Shown piece after piece: positions 16,854 to 24,741 of a stretch of 43,533 bases of DNA. The stretch's first letter is position 1. Every line of letters starts with the position of its first letter. Position numbers and translations under genes: made by a program. The stretch lies in the NCBI RefSeq assembly GCF_019049245.1, contig NZ_JAGMUK010000049.1:1-43533 (forward strand), written 5' to 3'. Below the pieces are notes generated by a model, which saw nothing but the letters and a program-made list of their open reading frames with translations, ran no database searches and was not told the origin of the DNA. The DNA is from Streptomyces sp. AC555_RSS877 (lineage in GTDB: Bacteria; Actinomycetota; Actinomycetes; Streptomycetales; Streptomycetaceae).

Positions 16854-17228
16854 ATGAGAGACCTCAAGTTCGAGCAGAAGCGCTCGCTGTCCCGCCTTGA
16901 GGCGGCCGAGCAGCTCACGGCACTCGCAGACGCGCTGAGAGAAGGCGAGGAGGCCGAACTGGAACTCGGCGCGGGAACGTTGAGCCTGCGCGTTCCCGAC
17001 GACCTTCGTAGCGAGACGGAGATCGAGACCGGCAATGGGGAAACCCAACTGGAGATCGAGTTCAAGTGGCGGACCGCACCGTCCCGGACAGCCTCATCCC
17101 GGTCGGGCGCAGGCACACAGGAAGTCACAACGCGAAAGAGCGCGCCCGCCAAGCCAGGGGGCCGCAGCACGGAGACCAACAGGAGCAAAAGCGCCAAGCG
17201 GTCCACAACGAAAGGGACCTCGGTCTGA
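16854..17228 (+). CDS. amphi-Trp domain protein
   Basis: 124 residues. Residues 1-70 are the amphi-Trp domain: MRDLKFEQKRSLSRLEAAEQ, a helix LTALADALREGEEAELELG, the strand LSLRVPDD, then ETQLEIEFKWR, which contains the conserved aromatic/basic end. The remaining 50 residues are a Ser/Thr/Lys-rich low-complexity tail (TTRKSAPAKPGG, SKSAKRSTTKG) that is basic and could bind nucleic acid; this is inference. Function of the domain is not established. CGGAGG eight bases before ATG 16854 fixes the start. Confidence 0.8.
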   Translation: MRDLKFEQKRSLSRLEAAEQLTALADALREGEEAELELGAGTLSLRVPDDLRSETEIETGNGETQLEIEFKWRTAPSRTASSRSGAGTQEVTTRKSAPAKPGGRSTETNRSKSAKRSTTKGTSV

Positions 17229-17357
17229 TCACCGCGCCCGGCTCGGTGCGCGACCGCCTTCCAGTGCCGGGCGCCGGCCGGTGGGTTGGCAGACAGGCCT
17301 CGTACCAGTGAGCGGAGAGCAGGTCTGGTCACGATCACGTGTGGGCAGGCTCGGGCC

Positions 17358-17834
17358 GTGACTGATGACTGGCGGGTGGACCGGATCGGGTCTGCTCTGC
17401 AGGGCCAGAATCCGACCGTGATGCGGCGGCTTGAGTCGGCGTTCGCGGTGATCGGCGACGTTCAGTTCCTGCCGGGCTACTCGGTACTCCTCGTGGATAA
17501 CTGCATGTTCAACGGCTTTCCGACCTGCCCAGGCCCAAGCGGCTGTCGTTTCTGTCCGACATGGACCGACTCGGAGAAGCGGTTGAACGCGCGTGCCGGC
17601 AGCTGGACCCCGGTTTCCGCCGCGTCAACCTGGAGAGTCTGGGACACAGACCCGTTCTTGCATGCCCATGTCTGGCCGCGGTTCGAGTGGGAGCCGGCCG
17701 AACTGGTGGGCAGACCGGTGTGGCTGTGTCCGCGTGAGCGGTGGCATGACGAGCGGTTCAGACTCGGTCCGCAGCACGATGTGTTGCGGGATGTGATCGG
17801 CGGCGAACTGGACCGGTTGCGCTTGACGAGCTGA
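17358..17834 (+). pseudogene. HIT-family hydrolase gene with two compensating frameshifts
   Basis: The open frame encodes 158 residues. It starts as a HIT-family diadenosine-polyphosphate hydrolase-like protein (DDWRVDRIGSALQGQNPTVM, FLPGYSVLLVDN) and ends as one (DTDPFLHAHVWPRFEWEPAE, GRPVWLCPRERWHDERF). The middle 44 residues (about 17515-17645) are not HIT-like. The same DNA read in another frame gives the expected sequence HVQRLSDLPRPKRLSFLSDM, LGEAVERACRQLDPGFRRVN, LESLG. So one shift near 17505 and an opposite shift near 17645 scramble the middle while keeping the catalytic HAHV loop in frame. It is probably inactive unless these are sequencing errors. The GTG at 17358 is the likely start. 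Confidence 0.75.
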
Positions 17835-17840
17835 CGGCGC

Positions 17841-17868
17841 GGCCCGCCGACCGTCAGGTCGGGGGGCC
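17841..17868. terminator. Bidirectional hairpin between convergent genes
   Basis: CCGACC-GTCA-GGTCGG (17847-17862) is extended by flanking GGCCC and GGGCC arms. It lies between the convergent HIT and MFS genes, exactly where a two-way terminator is expected. Confidence 0.5.
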
Positions 17869-17890
17869 AGGCGTGTCGGCCTGCCCCTCC

Positions 17891-19177
17891 TCAGGGAAGA
17901 GTGGCCGCCGAGACAGGGTGGACGCCACTCGTGCCGACCGCAGTGCCCGAGGCGTGCGCGGGAAGGCGTCTGACGGCCGGGACGCACAGCAGCGCCAGGG
18001 CGGTCGGTACCGCGACGATCGTCATGGCGTACAGAGTGGGCCGCACGCCGAGGGACTCGGACACCGGGCCGGCGAGTGCCAGGCCCAGCGGCATGAGTCC
18101 TGCCGACAACAGGTAGTCGTACGAACTCACGCGGGACAGGGCGGCTTGGGGCACGTGTGTCTGGAGTGCGGTCTCCCACAGGACGAAGAAGAGGGAGACG
18201 GCGATGCCGGTGACCCCTTCAAGGGCCGCGATCAGGGCGAGTGAACCGCCGGATCCGATGATGACCGCCTGGCAGGAAGCCACAGCGAGCGCCGCAGCGG
18301 CCAGAGCCATGGGGCGCGCGATCTTGAGCCGGTAGGCGCAGACGTCTCCGACGAGGGAGCCGATGCCGAAGGCCGCGACCACCACCGACCAGCTTGCGGC
18401 ACCGCCCCACTCCTCTTGGGCAAGGACGGGTCCCAGCACGAACACCGACGGCAGCACGACGACGTGGTAGACCGCCATGGCTCCCATGGCCGACCACACC
18501 CACGTCCGGCTGCGCACCTGCACCCACCCGGCGCGCAGCTCTCCGAGGAACGTCCCCCCGGTACTGGCCTTCACTGTCCCGGGTGCCGGGTCGCGCGGTC
18601 TCAGCCGGGCCAGGAAAGCGGCGCTGACCGCGAAGGTCAGTGCGTCCAGAGCCAGGGCGCCGCCCGGGCCGGCCAAGGCGACGAGCCCACCGGCCAGGGC
18701 CGGGCCGAGCACCAGCCCGGACGACAGGACGAACCCGCGCAGAGCATTGGCCTCCCGCAGCCGATCGGGTCCGACCACCAGCGGCATCAGCCCTGCGGCA
18801 GCAGGCATGAAGAACGCGTCCGCCGTGCCGAACACGATCATCAGCAGGACAAGATGCGGAACCTCGGCAACACCGCTCAGCAGCAGCCCGGCAATGAGTC
18901 CCTGGACCGCGAACCGCACCACGTCGGAGATCAGCATGATGCGATGCCGCCGGAAGCGGTCCGCCCACACCCCGCCCACCAGGGTGAACAACAGCATGGG
19001 CAACAGCCCCGCGGCGGCCACGAGCCCGACGTCGGAGGCGGTCCCGCCCACCGAGAGCACCGCGAAGGGCACGGCCACGAGTGAGACACGGTCCCCCAGC
19101 ACGGACAGGGACTGCCCTATGAACAGGCGGGCGAACTGCGGCTCATCACGCAGCACGCCGGGAACGAAGGATTTCAT
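17891..19177 (-). CDS. MFS exporter (MFS_3 / EntS-like)
   Basis: 428 residues with twelve predicted transmembrane helices. The start FARLFIGQSLSVLGDRVSLVAVPFAVL and the loop GGVWADRFRRHRIMLISD (motif A equivalent between helices 2 and 3) are typical of the MFS_3 group, which includes the enterobactin exporter EntS and macrolide pumps. FGTADAFFMPAAAGLMP and LREANALRGFVLSSGLVLGPALAG follow the family order. It probably exports a small hydrophobic compound; the substrate is unknown. Its start faces the end of the MpaB gene on the same strand, 189 bases away, so it may have its own promoter. Confidence 0.88.
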   Translation of the reverse strand: MKSFVPGVLRDEPQFARLFIGQSLSVLGDRVSLVAVPFAVLSVGGTASDVGLVAAAGLLPMLLFTLVGGVWADRFRRHRIMLISDVVRFAVQGLIAGLLLSGVAEVPHLVLLMIVFGTADAFFMPAAAGLMPLVVGPDRLREANALRGFVLSSGLVLGPALAGGLVALAGPGGALALDALTFAVSAAFLARLRPRDPAPGTVKASTGGTFLGELRAGWVQVRSRTWVWSAMGAMAVYHVVVLPSVFVLGPVLAQEEWGGAASWSVVVAAFGIGSLVGDVCAYRLKIARPMALAAAALAVASCQAVIIGSGGSLALIAALEGVTGIAVSLFFVLWETALQTHVPQAALSRVSSYDYLLSAGLMPLGLALAGPVSESLGVRPTLYAMTIVAVPTALALLCVPAVRRLPAHASGTAVGTSGVHPVSAATLP

Positions 19178-19366
19178 GCGGTGGCCGATCAGGGACGCGA
19201 GGCGAGGATGCGCAACGCCCGATGGTAAGGAGAGGAGTCCTTACACGTCACCTGCATTTCCCCGGGCCAGAAGCCGTTTCCACTCAGCAAGCCGGCGAAG
19301 GGAACGCTGCGGTTGCGGATGCAGAGGCCCAAGGTGCGTGGCTGTGCCGCGGGCGGCCGGCGAGTC

Positions 19367-20245
19367 TCACCGGGCGTCGGCCGAGGGCGGGGGACTCATG
19401 CTCCATCTGATCGCCCTCGTCAGGACATGGCCGGTGAGCGGTATCGCGAGGTCGTCGAGCACGGGGACGCGCGGGAGTCCGAGCAGTCTGCGGGCCCACT
19501 CCGGGAGGGACGTCACGGCGTTGGCGGCGAGCAGGGCGTAGGCGGGCCGGGCGGCAAGCGGCAGTGGTGGGTGTACCAGCAGGAAGCGCGCGGTCGCCCT
19601 GCACTCCGGCGTGGCGCGGAGTTCCGGACGGTACGCGGCCAGGCGTGCTTCGAGGTCCGACCGCGTCCGCGGCGGGTCCGGCACCCCGAGGGCCGTCGCC
19701 ACCTTCGCCGTGTCCGCCACGTAGGCGTCGTAGTCGGTGGACGCGAGGGGCCGCGCCCCGAAGCGCTCGTGGGCGCGAAGGAAGCTGTCCGTCTCGGTGA
19801 TGTGCACCCACTCGAGCAAGTGGGGATCGGACGCCTGGTAGTGCTCGCCCTCCGCTGTCATACCTTTGACCTGCTCATGGATCGCGCGGACCCGTTCGAC
19901 GGCGCTGCGGGCGTCGTCGGCGGTTCCGAAGGTGGTCACGGCGAGGAACGTACTGGTGCGCTGCAACCGTCCCCAGGGGTCGCCGCGGTACCCGGAATGA
20001 GCCGCCACGGCGGCCATGGCCAGCGGGTGCAGGGATTGCAGCAGCAGGGCACGCAGTCCGCCGATGAACATCGAGGCGTCGCCGTGCACGACGCGGATGG
20101 GCCGGTCAGCGCCGAACCACCGCGGCCCCGGCGTGTTGTGGATGCGAGCCCGGTTCGCGGGGCCGTCCGGCCCCGCGACGCGGCTGAAGAGCGCCTTGCC
20201 CAGTCTGTCCCGCACGCCGGAAACCGTGAGGACGTCCCTGTCCAT
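19367..20245 (-). CDS. MpaB-type oxygenase (DUF2236)
   Basis: 292 residues of the oxygenase MpaB family, also called DUF2236, which includes latex-clearing protein and the mycophenolic-acid oxygenase MpaB. Conserved stretches are VVHGDASMFIGGLRALLLQSLHPLAMAAV with the downstream SGYRGDPWGRLQRTSTFLAV, and HLLEWVHITETDSFLRAHERFG. The histidines in these segments are the likely metal/heme ligands. The family performs oxidative cleavage or oxidation of lipophilic substrates. It is transcribed away from the UbiA/type III PKS operon across a 335-base gap, so a shared pathway is plausible but not shown. ATG 20245 starts directly before the domain. Confidence 0.85.
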   Translation of the reverse strand: MDRDVLTVSGVRDRLGKALFSRVAGPDGPANRARIHNTPGPRWFGADRPIRVVHGDASMFIGGLRALLLQSLHPLAMAAVAAHSGYRGDPWGRLQRTSTFLAVTTFGTADDARSAVERVRAIHEQVKGMTAEGEHYQASDPHLLEWVHITETDSFLRAHERFGARPLASTDYDAYVADTAKVATALGVPDPPRTRSDLEARLAAYRPELRATPECRATARFLLVHPPLPLAARPAYALLAANAVTSLPEWARRLLGLPRVPVLDDLAIPLTGHVLTRAIRWSMSPPPSADAR

Positions 20246-20580
20246 GCTTCCATTCTGCGGCGTCGCCGCCCGCGGCGGAACACATGGCGGCGTTGTCGAC
20301 GCCTCGCCCCTGATACTGACTGTCATGACCTTCCTGGCCGCGGCCGCGCGTATGCACAGCACAGAGGGGACTGCGATGCCGTGGGCATCCGGACGTCCAC
20401 CAAATGCCGGAGTGCCTCGTGTGAGTGGGTGGGCATCGTGGCAGCGATCCTTTATGCCACGGGACATCCCATGAAGGGCGCCGCGCCCGGCAGAACGCCC
20501 ACGCTGCGTCCGCGCACGGTGCGCAGAGCGCCCGACGTGCCCGGCGCCACGACCCTTGCCAGGCCGGTCGAGGGGCGTCG
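20246..20580. promoter_or_regulatory. Divergent promoter region, MpaB gene and UbiA operon
   Basis: 335 bases separate the divergent starts. No gene with coding character was seen. No sharp palindrome or confident -10/-35 pair was found, so assignment as a promoter region rests on gene layout. Confidence 0.45.
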
Positions 20581-21426
20581 ATGCCCGTGACCACCCGCGC
20601 GGTCCCGGCGCGGTCCGGACCACTGCCCATGCCCGCGCTGCTCGCCGCCGCCCACGGCGGGCCCTCCCTTGCGGTCACCGTCGTCGCGGGCCTGCTCGCT
20701 CTCCGCGCCGGCCTGTCTCCGCTCGACGCCGTCGCCGTCACCGCGGCGGTGTTCACCGGCCAGCTCACGATCGGCTGGGGCAACGACCTGCTGGACCTCC
20801 GTCGTGACCGCGCCGTCGGCCGCACCGACAAGCCACTGGCCACCGGAGCCCTCCCGGTCGGCCGGGTGATGACAACTCTGGTCGTGGCCGCGCTCGCCTG
20901 CCTGGTGCTGTCCGCGCTGGCGGGCTGGCGCAGCGCGCTGCTCAACGCCACCCTCGCCACGGGCGCGGGCCACGCCTACAACCTCGGGCTCAAGGCGACC
21001 GTCTGGTCCTGGGCGCCGTACGCCTGCGCCTTTGGGGCACTGCCCTCGGTCGTCACCCTCGCCGACCCCAGCCAGGGCTGGGCGCCGCTGTGGATGACCG
21101 GCGCCGGTGCCACGCTCGGTGTGGGGGCGCATGTTCTCAACACGCTGCCCGACCTCGCCGACGACGAACGGACCGGCGTCCGCGGCTTCCCGCACCGGAT
21201 CGGCGAACGTCGCTCACGCGTCCTTGCCGCCGTGCTGCTGCCCGCCGCCTCGCTGCTCGCTGTGCTCGGCCCCACGGGAACGCCCCCGGCGTGGGCGTGG
21301 GCGGTCTTCACTCTGGTGACCGTCCTCGCGCTGCTCACGCTGGTCACCCGCGGTCGTACTCCCTTCCGGGCCGCGGTGGCCATCGCGTTGCTCGACGTCG
21401 TCGTACTGCTCGCGGCGGCCGGTTGA
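20581..21426 (+). CDS. UbiA-family prenyltransferase
   Basis: 281 residues, eight to nine transmembrane helices. The first aspartate-rich motif is NDLLDLRRD (residues 68-76), followed by RTDKPLATG, the classic UbiA prenyl-diphosphate/Mg2+ site. The second is DLADDERTGVRG (191-202), between later helices. UbiA enzymes attach an isoprenyl chain to an aromatic ring or quinone precursor in the membrane. Here it heads an operon with a type III PKS, so the acceptor may be the phenolic product of that enzyme; this is inference. The stop codon overlaps the next start by one base (TGATG). ATG 20581 is chosen because the domain begins about 15 residues later. Confidence 0.9.
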   Translation: MPVTTRAVPARSGPLPMPALLAAAHGGPSLAVTVVAGLLALRAGLSPLDAVAVTAAVFTGQLTIGWGNDLLDLRRDRAVGRTDKPLATGALPVGRVMTTLVVAALACLVLSALAGWRSALLNATLATGAGHAYNLGLKATVWSWAPYACAFGALPSVVTLADPSQGWAPLWMTGAGATLGVGAHVLNTLPDLADDERTGVRGFPHRIGERRSRVLAAVLLPAASLLAVLGPTGTPPAWAWAVFTLVTVLALLTLVTRGRTPFRAAVAIALLDVVVLLAAAG

Positions 21427-21695
21427 TGGCGCCCTCATTCAGCGCCGATCCAGGCATGCGCGTCGCCCTCCTGGGCCGGGCGGACTTCGCCGCCCCAGCC
21501 GTGGCGTGCCGCCCCGCCCGCACACGGCTCCCCGGGGCCGGGCTGCGCGTCTCGGTCGCCGGCCAGAGTGTCCTCGACGACTTCGTCGGGCTTCGACTCG
21601 TCCGGGGGCGACTCGCCCCGGCCGTCGCGCTCGGCCTCGCCTGGGCGCTCGCAGCGCCCACCCGCTCGACCAGCCGACCACAGGAGCCAGCATGA
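21426..21695 (+). CDS. 89-residue coupled protein, unknown
   Basis: The ATG overlaps the UbiA stop codon (TGATG) and the gene ends with a four-base overlap (ATGA) with the PKS start, so it fills the space between them exactly. The peptide (MAPSFSADPGMRVALLGRAD, then VAGQSVLDDFVGLRLVRG and PAVALGLAWALAAP) has one mildly hydrophobic C-terminal stretch of about 15 residues and no recognised domain. The double overlap supports real translation. It could instead be a spacer left from a degraded gene, since Arg/Ala/Gly content is high. An internal ATG at 21456 (MRVALLG) is possible. Confidence 0.5.
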   Translation: MAPSFSADPGMRVALLGRADFAAPAVACRPARTRLPGAGLRVSVAGQSVLDDFVGLRLVRGRLAPAVALGLAWALAAPTRSTSRPQEPA

Positions 21696-22780
21696 CCATG
21701 CGCGTCCTCAGCGTTCGCGGCGCCCTGCCCGAGCACCGCCACCGGCAGGAGGACATCACCAAGTCCCTCACCGCCATGCTGGTCGAGGACTCTGCCAAGC
21801 GCGGCCTCGTGGAACGGTTCCATGGCAACGTGTGCGTCGAGAGCCGGCATACCGTGCTCCCGCTGGACGAGTACGCCCGGCTCGAGAGCTTCGGCCAGTC
21901 GAACGACGTCTTCATCCGGGCCGGCGTCGAGCTCGGCGCTCGCGCGGTCGTCGACGCGCTCAAGAGCGTCGGCCTGACACCGGCCGACGTCGACTACATC
22001 GTGTCGTGCACGGTGACCGGCCTGGCCGTCCCCTCGCTGGAGGCCCGCGTCGCGGCGGAGATCGGGCTGCGGCCCGACGTGGTGCGCCTGCCCCTCGTCG
22101 GCCTCGGCTGCGTGGCGGGGGTGGCCGGTATCGCCCGCCTGCACGACCTGCTGCGCGGCCGCCCGGACGGGGTCGCGGTGCTGATGTCGGTCGAGCTGTG
22201 CTCGCTCACGCTGCAGCGCGACGACACCTCGGTCGCCAATCTCGTGGCCAGCGGCCTTTTCGGGGACGGCGCCGCGGCGGTGGTCGCCGTCGGGACCGAG
22301 CACGCGCTCGCGCAGTCCGACGACCCGGCTCGTCCAGAAGTCCTCGCGTCGCGGAGCCGCCTGTACCCCGACTCGGAGCGCATGATGGGCTGGGACGTGG
22401 GCTCCGGCGGGCTGAAGATCGTGCTCGACCCCGCGGTCCCCGACCTGGTGCGCCGTCATGTCGGCGACGACGTCCGCGGCTTCCTCGCCGACCACGGGCT
22501 GACCCACGACGACCTCGGCTGGTACGTCGCGCACCCCGGCGGCCCCCGGGTCCTCGAAGCGCTGCAGGACGCCCTGGGCGTCGAGCGGGAGGCCCTGGGC
22601 ATGACCTGGGACTCGCTGCGCCGGATCGGCAACCTGTCCTCCTCCTCGGTGCTGCACGTCCTGGCGGACACCCTCGCCGACCGTCCTCCCCCGCCCGGCT
22701 CCTACGGGCTCATGATCGCCATGGGCCCTGGTTTCTGTTCCGAGTTCGTGCTCCTGCGCGCTCCGGGAGGTGAGCGATGA
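21692..22780 (+). CDS. srsA: Type III polyketide synthase (phenolic-lipid type)
   Basis: 362 residues in the chalcone-synthase fold. The catalytic triad is visible: Cys140 in LVGLGCVAGVAG, His281 in WYVAHPGGPRVLEAL and Asn314 in RRIGNLSSSSVL, with the closing GLMIAMGPGFCSEFVLL. The enzyme would extend a fatty acyl starter with malonyl (or methylmalonyl) units to a resorcinol or pyrone. The neighbours, an ICMT-like methyltransferase and an FAD oxidoreductase in the order PKS-methyltransferase-oxidoreductase, match srsA-srsB-srsC of S. griseus, which makes methylated phenolic lipids. The symbol is by analogy only. The start has GGAG seven bases upstream; ATG 21698 is an alternative. Confidence 0.9.
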   Translation: MTMRVLSVRGALPEHRHRQEDITKSLTAMLVEDSAKRGLVERFHGNVCVESRHTVLPLDEYARLESFGQSNDVFIRAGVELGARAVVDALKSVGLTPADVDYIVSCTVTGLAVPSLEARVAAEIGLRPDVVRLPLVGLGCVAGVAGIARLHDLLRGRPDGVAVLMSVELCSLTLQRDDTSVANLVASGLFGDGAAAVVAVGTEHALAQSDDPARPEVLASRSRLYPDSERMMGWDVGSGGLKIVLDPAVPDLVRRHVGDDVRGFLADHGLTHDDLGWYVAHPGGPRVLEALQDALGVEREALGMTWDSLRRIGNLSSSSVLHVLADTLADRPPPPGSYGLMIAMGPGFCSEFVLLRAPGGER

Positions 22781-23295
22781 GCAGTGAGGTCCTGTTCACG
22801 GTCCTTATTCTGGCCGTCGGCCTGGAGCGGGTCGCCGAGCTGGTCGTCTCCCGGCGCAACGCCGCCCTCAGCCTCGCGCGGGGCGGCGTGGAGTGCGGGC
22901 GGGGGCACTATCCGTTCATGGTGGTGCTGCACACGGGCCTGCTCGTCGGCGCGCTCGTGGAGGTGTGGATGCGCCGACCGGACACGCCGGCGGTCCTCGC
23001 CTGGTCCATGCTCGCCCTCGTCGCGGCCTCGCAGGCGTTGCGGTGGTGGTGCATCGCCACCCTGGGACGGCAGTGGAACACCCGGGTGATCGTCGTGCCG
23101 GGCGCCGCACGCGTGACGGGCGGCCCCTACCGCTGGATCCCGCACCCCAACTACGTCGCCGTCGTCGTGGAGGGGATCGCGCTCCCCCTGGTGCACTCGG
23201 CCTGGATCACGGCCGTCGTCTTCACCAGCCTGAACGGGTTCCTGCTCGCCACCCGCATCCGCACCGAAGATGCCGCCCTGGCACAACTGGCCTGA
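22777..23295 (+). CDS. srsB: ICMT-like membrane methyltransferase
   Basis: 172 residues. Helices at about 5-18, 46-62 and 70-90 are followed by the isoprenylcysteine carboxyl methyltransferase signature: LGRQWNTRVIVVPG, GGPYRWIPHPNYVAVVVEGI and a final hydrophobic helix, ending near RIRTEDAAL. ICMT-type proteins methylate lipophilic acceptors at the membrane using SAM. In the S. griseus srs operon the equivalent enzyme methylates the alkylresorcinol hydroxyl. The start overlaps the PKS stop by four bases (ATGA), indicating translational coupling. The symbol is by analogy. Confidence 0.87.
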   Translation: MSSEVLFTVLILAVGLERVAELVVSRRNAALSLARGGVECGRGHYPFMVVLHTGLLVGALVEVWMRRPDTPAVLAWSMLALVAASQALRWWCIATLGRQWNTRVIVVPGAARVTGGPYRWIPHPNYVAVVVEGIALPLVHSAWITAVVFTSLNGFLLATRIRTEDAALAQLA

Positions 23296-23306
23296 AGGAG
23301 GCGCAC

Positions 23307-24359
23307 ATGGACCTGCTCGTCGTCGGCGGGGGGCCGGCCGGCCTGGCCACGGCCCTGCACGCGGCCCGGGCAGGGCTCGATGTCGCGGTGTGGGAGCAAC
23401 GCGCCGGCACCGTCGACAAGGCGTGCGGCGAGGGACTGATGCCCGGTGCCGTCACCGCCTTGGGAGCGCTCGGCGTGCACCCGCCGGGGCACGACCTGCG
23501 CGGCATCCGCTACATCGCCGGACCACGCCGGGTCGACGCCGACTTCGCAGCGGGCCCGGGCCGCGGGGTACGTCGCACGACGCTGCATGCGGCGCTGCGT
23601 GAGACGGTGCTCGCCGCGGGCGTACGGGTCGAGCAGCGCACCGCGCGACGTGTGGAGCAGGACGAGGACGGTGTGTCGGTCGACGGCACGCGGGCCGGGC
23701 ACCTCGTCGCGGCTGACGGCCTGCACTCGCCGATCCGCCGGGCCCTGGGGCTCGACCGGCCGCGCCGGGCCCGACCGCGACACGGGTTGCGGCGCCACTA
23801 CGAGCTCGTCCCGTGGAGCGACCACGTCGAAGTGCACTGGGCCCCACACGCGGAGGCCTACGTGACCCCGGTGGCCGGCGACCTCGTGGGGGTCGCGGTG
23901 CTCACCGGTGCTCGCGGATCGTACGACGACCACCTCGCCGCCTTCCCCGAGCTGCGGGAGCGGCTGGCCGGGGCCTTGCACGCCGGGCCGGTGCGTGGGG
24001 CGGGCCCGCTCCGCCAGGACACGAGCGCGCGCACCGTCGGCCGGGTGCTGCTCGTCGGCGACGCCGCCGGCTACGTCGATGCGCTGACCGGTGAGGGCGT
24101 CGCGCTGGCGCTCGCGCAGGCACCGGCGGCCGTCCGGGCCGTCATCAACGGTGACGTGGCGGGCTACGAGCGGGAGTGGCGCCGGCTCACACGGCGTTAC
24201 CGCTGGCTGACCCACGCGCTGCTCGGCGCGACGCGGATGCCCCCCGCTCGCGCGGCGCTGGTGCCTCTGGCCCAGCGGCTGCCGTGGCTGTTCGCCGCGA
24301 CCGTCGACGCGCTGGCCCGCCCGGCCCGGCAGCATCAGGCGAGCGGGCCGAGCGGATAG
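23307..24359 (+). CDS. srsC: FAD-dependent oxidoreductase (geranylgeranyl-reductase/SrsC-like)
   Basis: 350 residues. The FAD dinucleotide site VVGGGPAGLATALHAARAG lies at residues 5-23. KACGEGLMPGAVTAL is the motif shared with geranylgeranyl reductases and aromatic hydroxylases. GHLVAADGLHSPIRRALG is the DG motif, and VLLVGDAAGYVDALTGEGV is the GD motif that closes the FAD site. In the S. griseus srs operon the flavoprotein hydroxylates the methylated alkylresorcinol toward a quinone. With a UbiA enzyme in the same operon, prenyl-chain reduction is an alternative role. AAGGAGG seven bases before ATG 23307 supports the start. It is the last gene of the operon. Confidence 0.88.
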   Translation: MDLLVVGGGPAGLATALHAARAGLDVAVWEQRAGTVDKACGEGLMPGAVTALGALGVHPPGHDLRGIRYIAGPRRVDADFAAGPGRGVRRTTLHAALRETVLAAGVRVEQRTARRVEQDEDGVSVDGTRAGHLVAADGLHSPIRRALGLDRPRRARPRHGLRRHYELVPWSDHVEVHWAPHAEAYVTPVAGDLVGVAVLTGARGSYDDHLAAFPELRERLAGALHAGPVRGAGPLRQDTSARTVGRVLLVGDAAGYVDALTGEGVALALAQAPAAVRAVINGDVAGYEREWRRLTRRYRWLTHALLGATRMPPARAALVPLAQRLPWLFAATVDALARPARQHQASGPSG

Positions 24360-24741
24360 CGCGGATCGGCCAGGTCACCGGAACTGCGCCGGACAGAACG
24401 TGCCCCGCGGCAGTTGCACGGCACACCGGCTGCGCCGCCCGGCCACGCTCGCCGAGTCCTTCGACCGGGCGGGCTGTCGGCGAAGGACGTCTCGGCGTCA
24501 CGCCACGCGACGTCCGCAGCCTGGTGCGCGCGACGCGGGGGCGCAGGCGTGGCATGCCGAGCGACGATCAGCTGCCGGAGCTTGTCGACATGGTTCTCGA
24601 GCCGGAGGACAGCCCCGTGGTGACGTGTCCGGGATTTGCGGTCGACTGGGCATGAGGGAGGCTCCCGGCCCTGCGGCGGCCGGATCCGGTGATCACAACC
24701 CGGGCCGTCGTCGCGTGCGGGTGCCCCGCCCACAGCGGGCG
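24360..24741. other. Convergent gap, no gene confirmed
   Basis: About 380 bases between the operon end and the convergent minus-strand operon. A 33-codon frame from ATG 24554 (MPSDDQLPELVDMVLEPEDS) has an acidic, protein-like look but no ribosome binding site or known family. No strong hairpin was seen. Confidence 0.4.

Noticed and set aside
21344..22657. 437-codon minus-strand frame opposite the type III PKS
   Set aside because: No domain, and it crosses the coupled UbiA/PKS junction; the PKS catalytic triad is on the plus strand.
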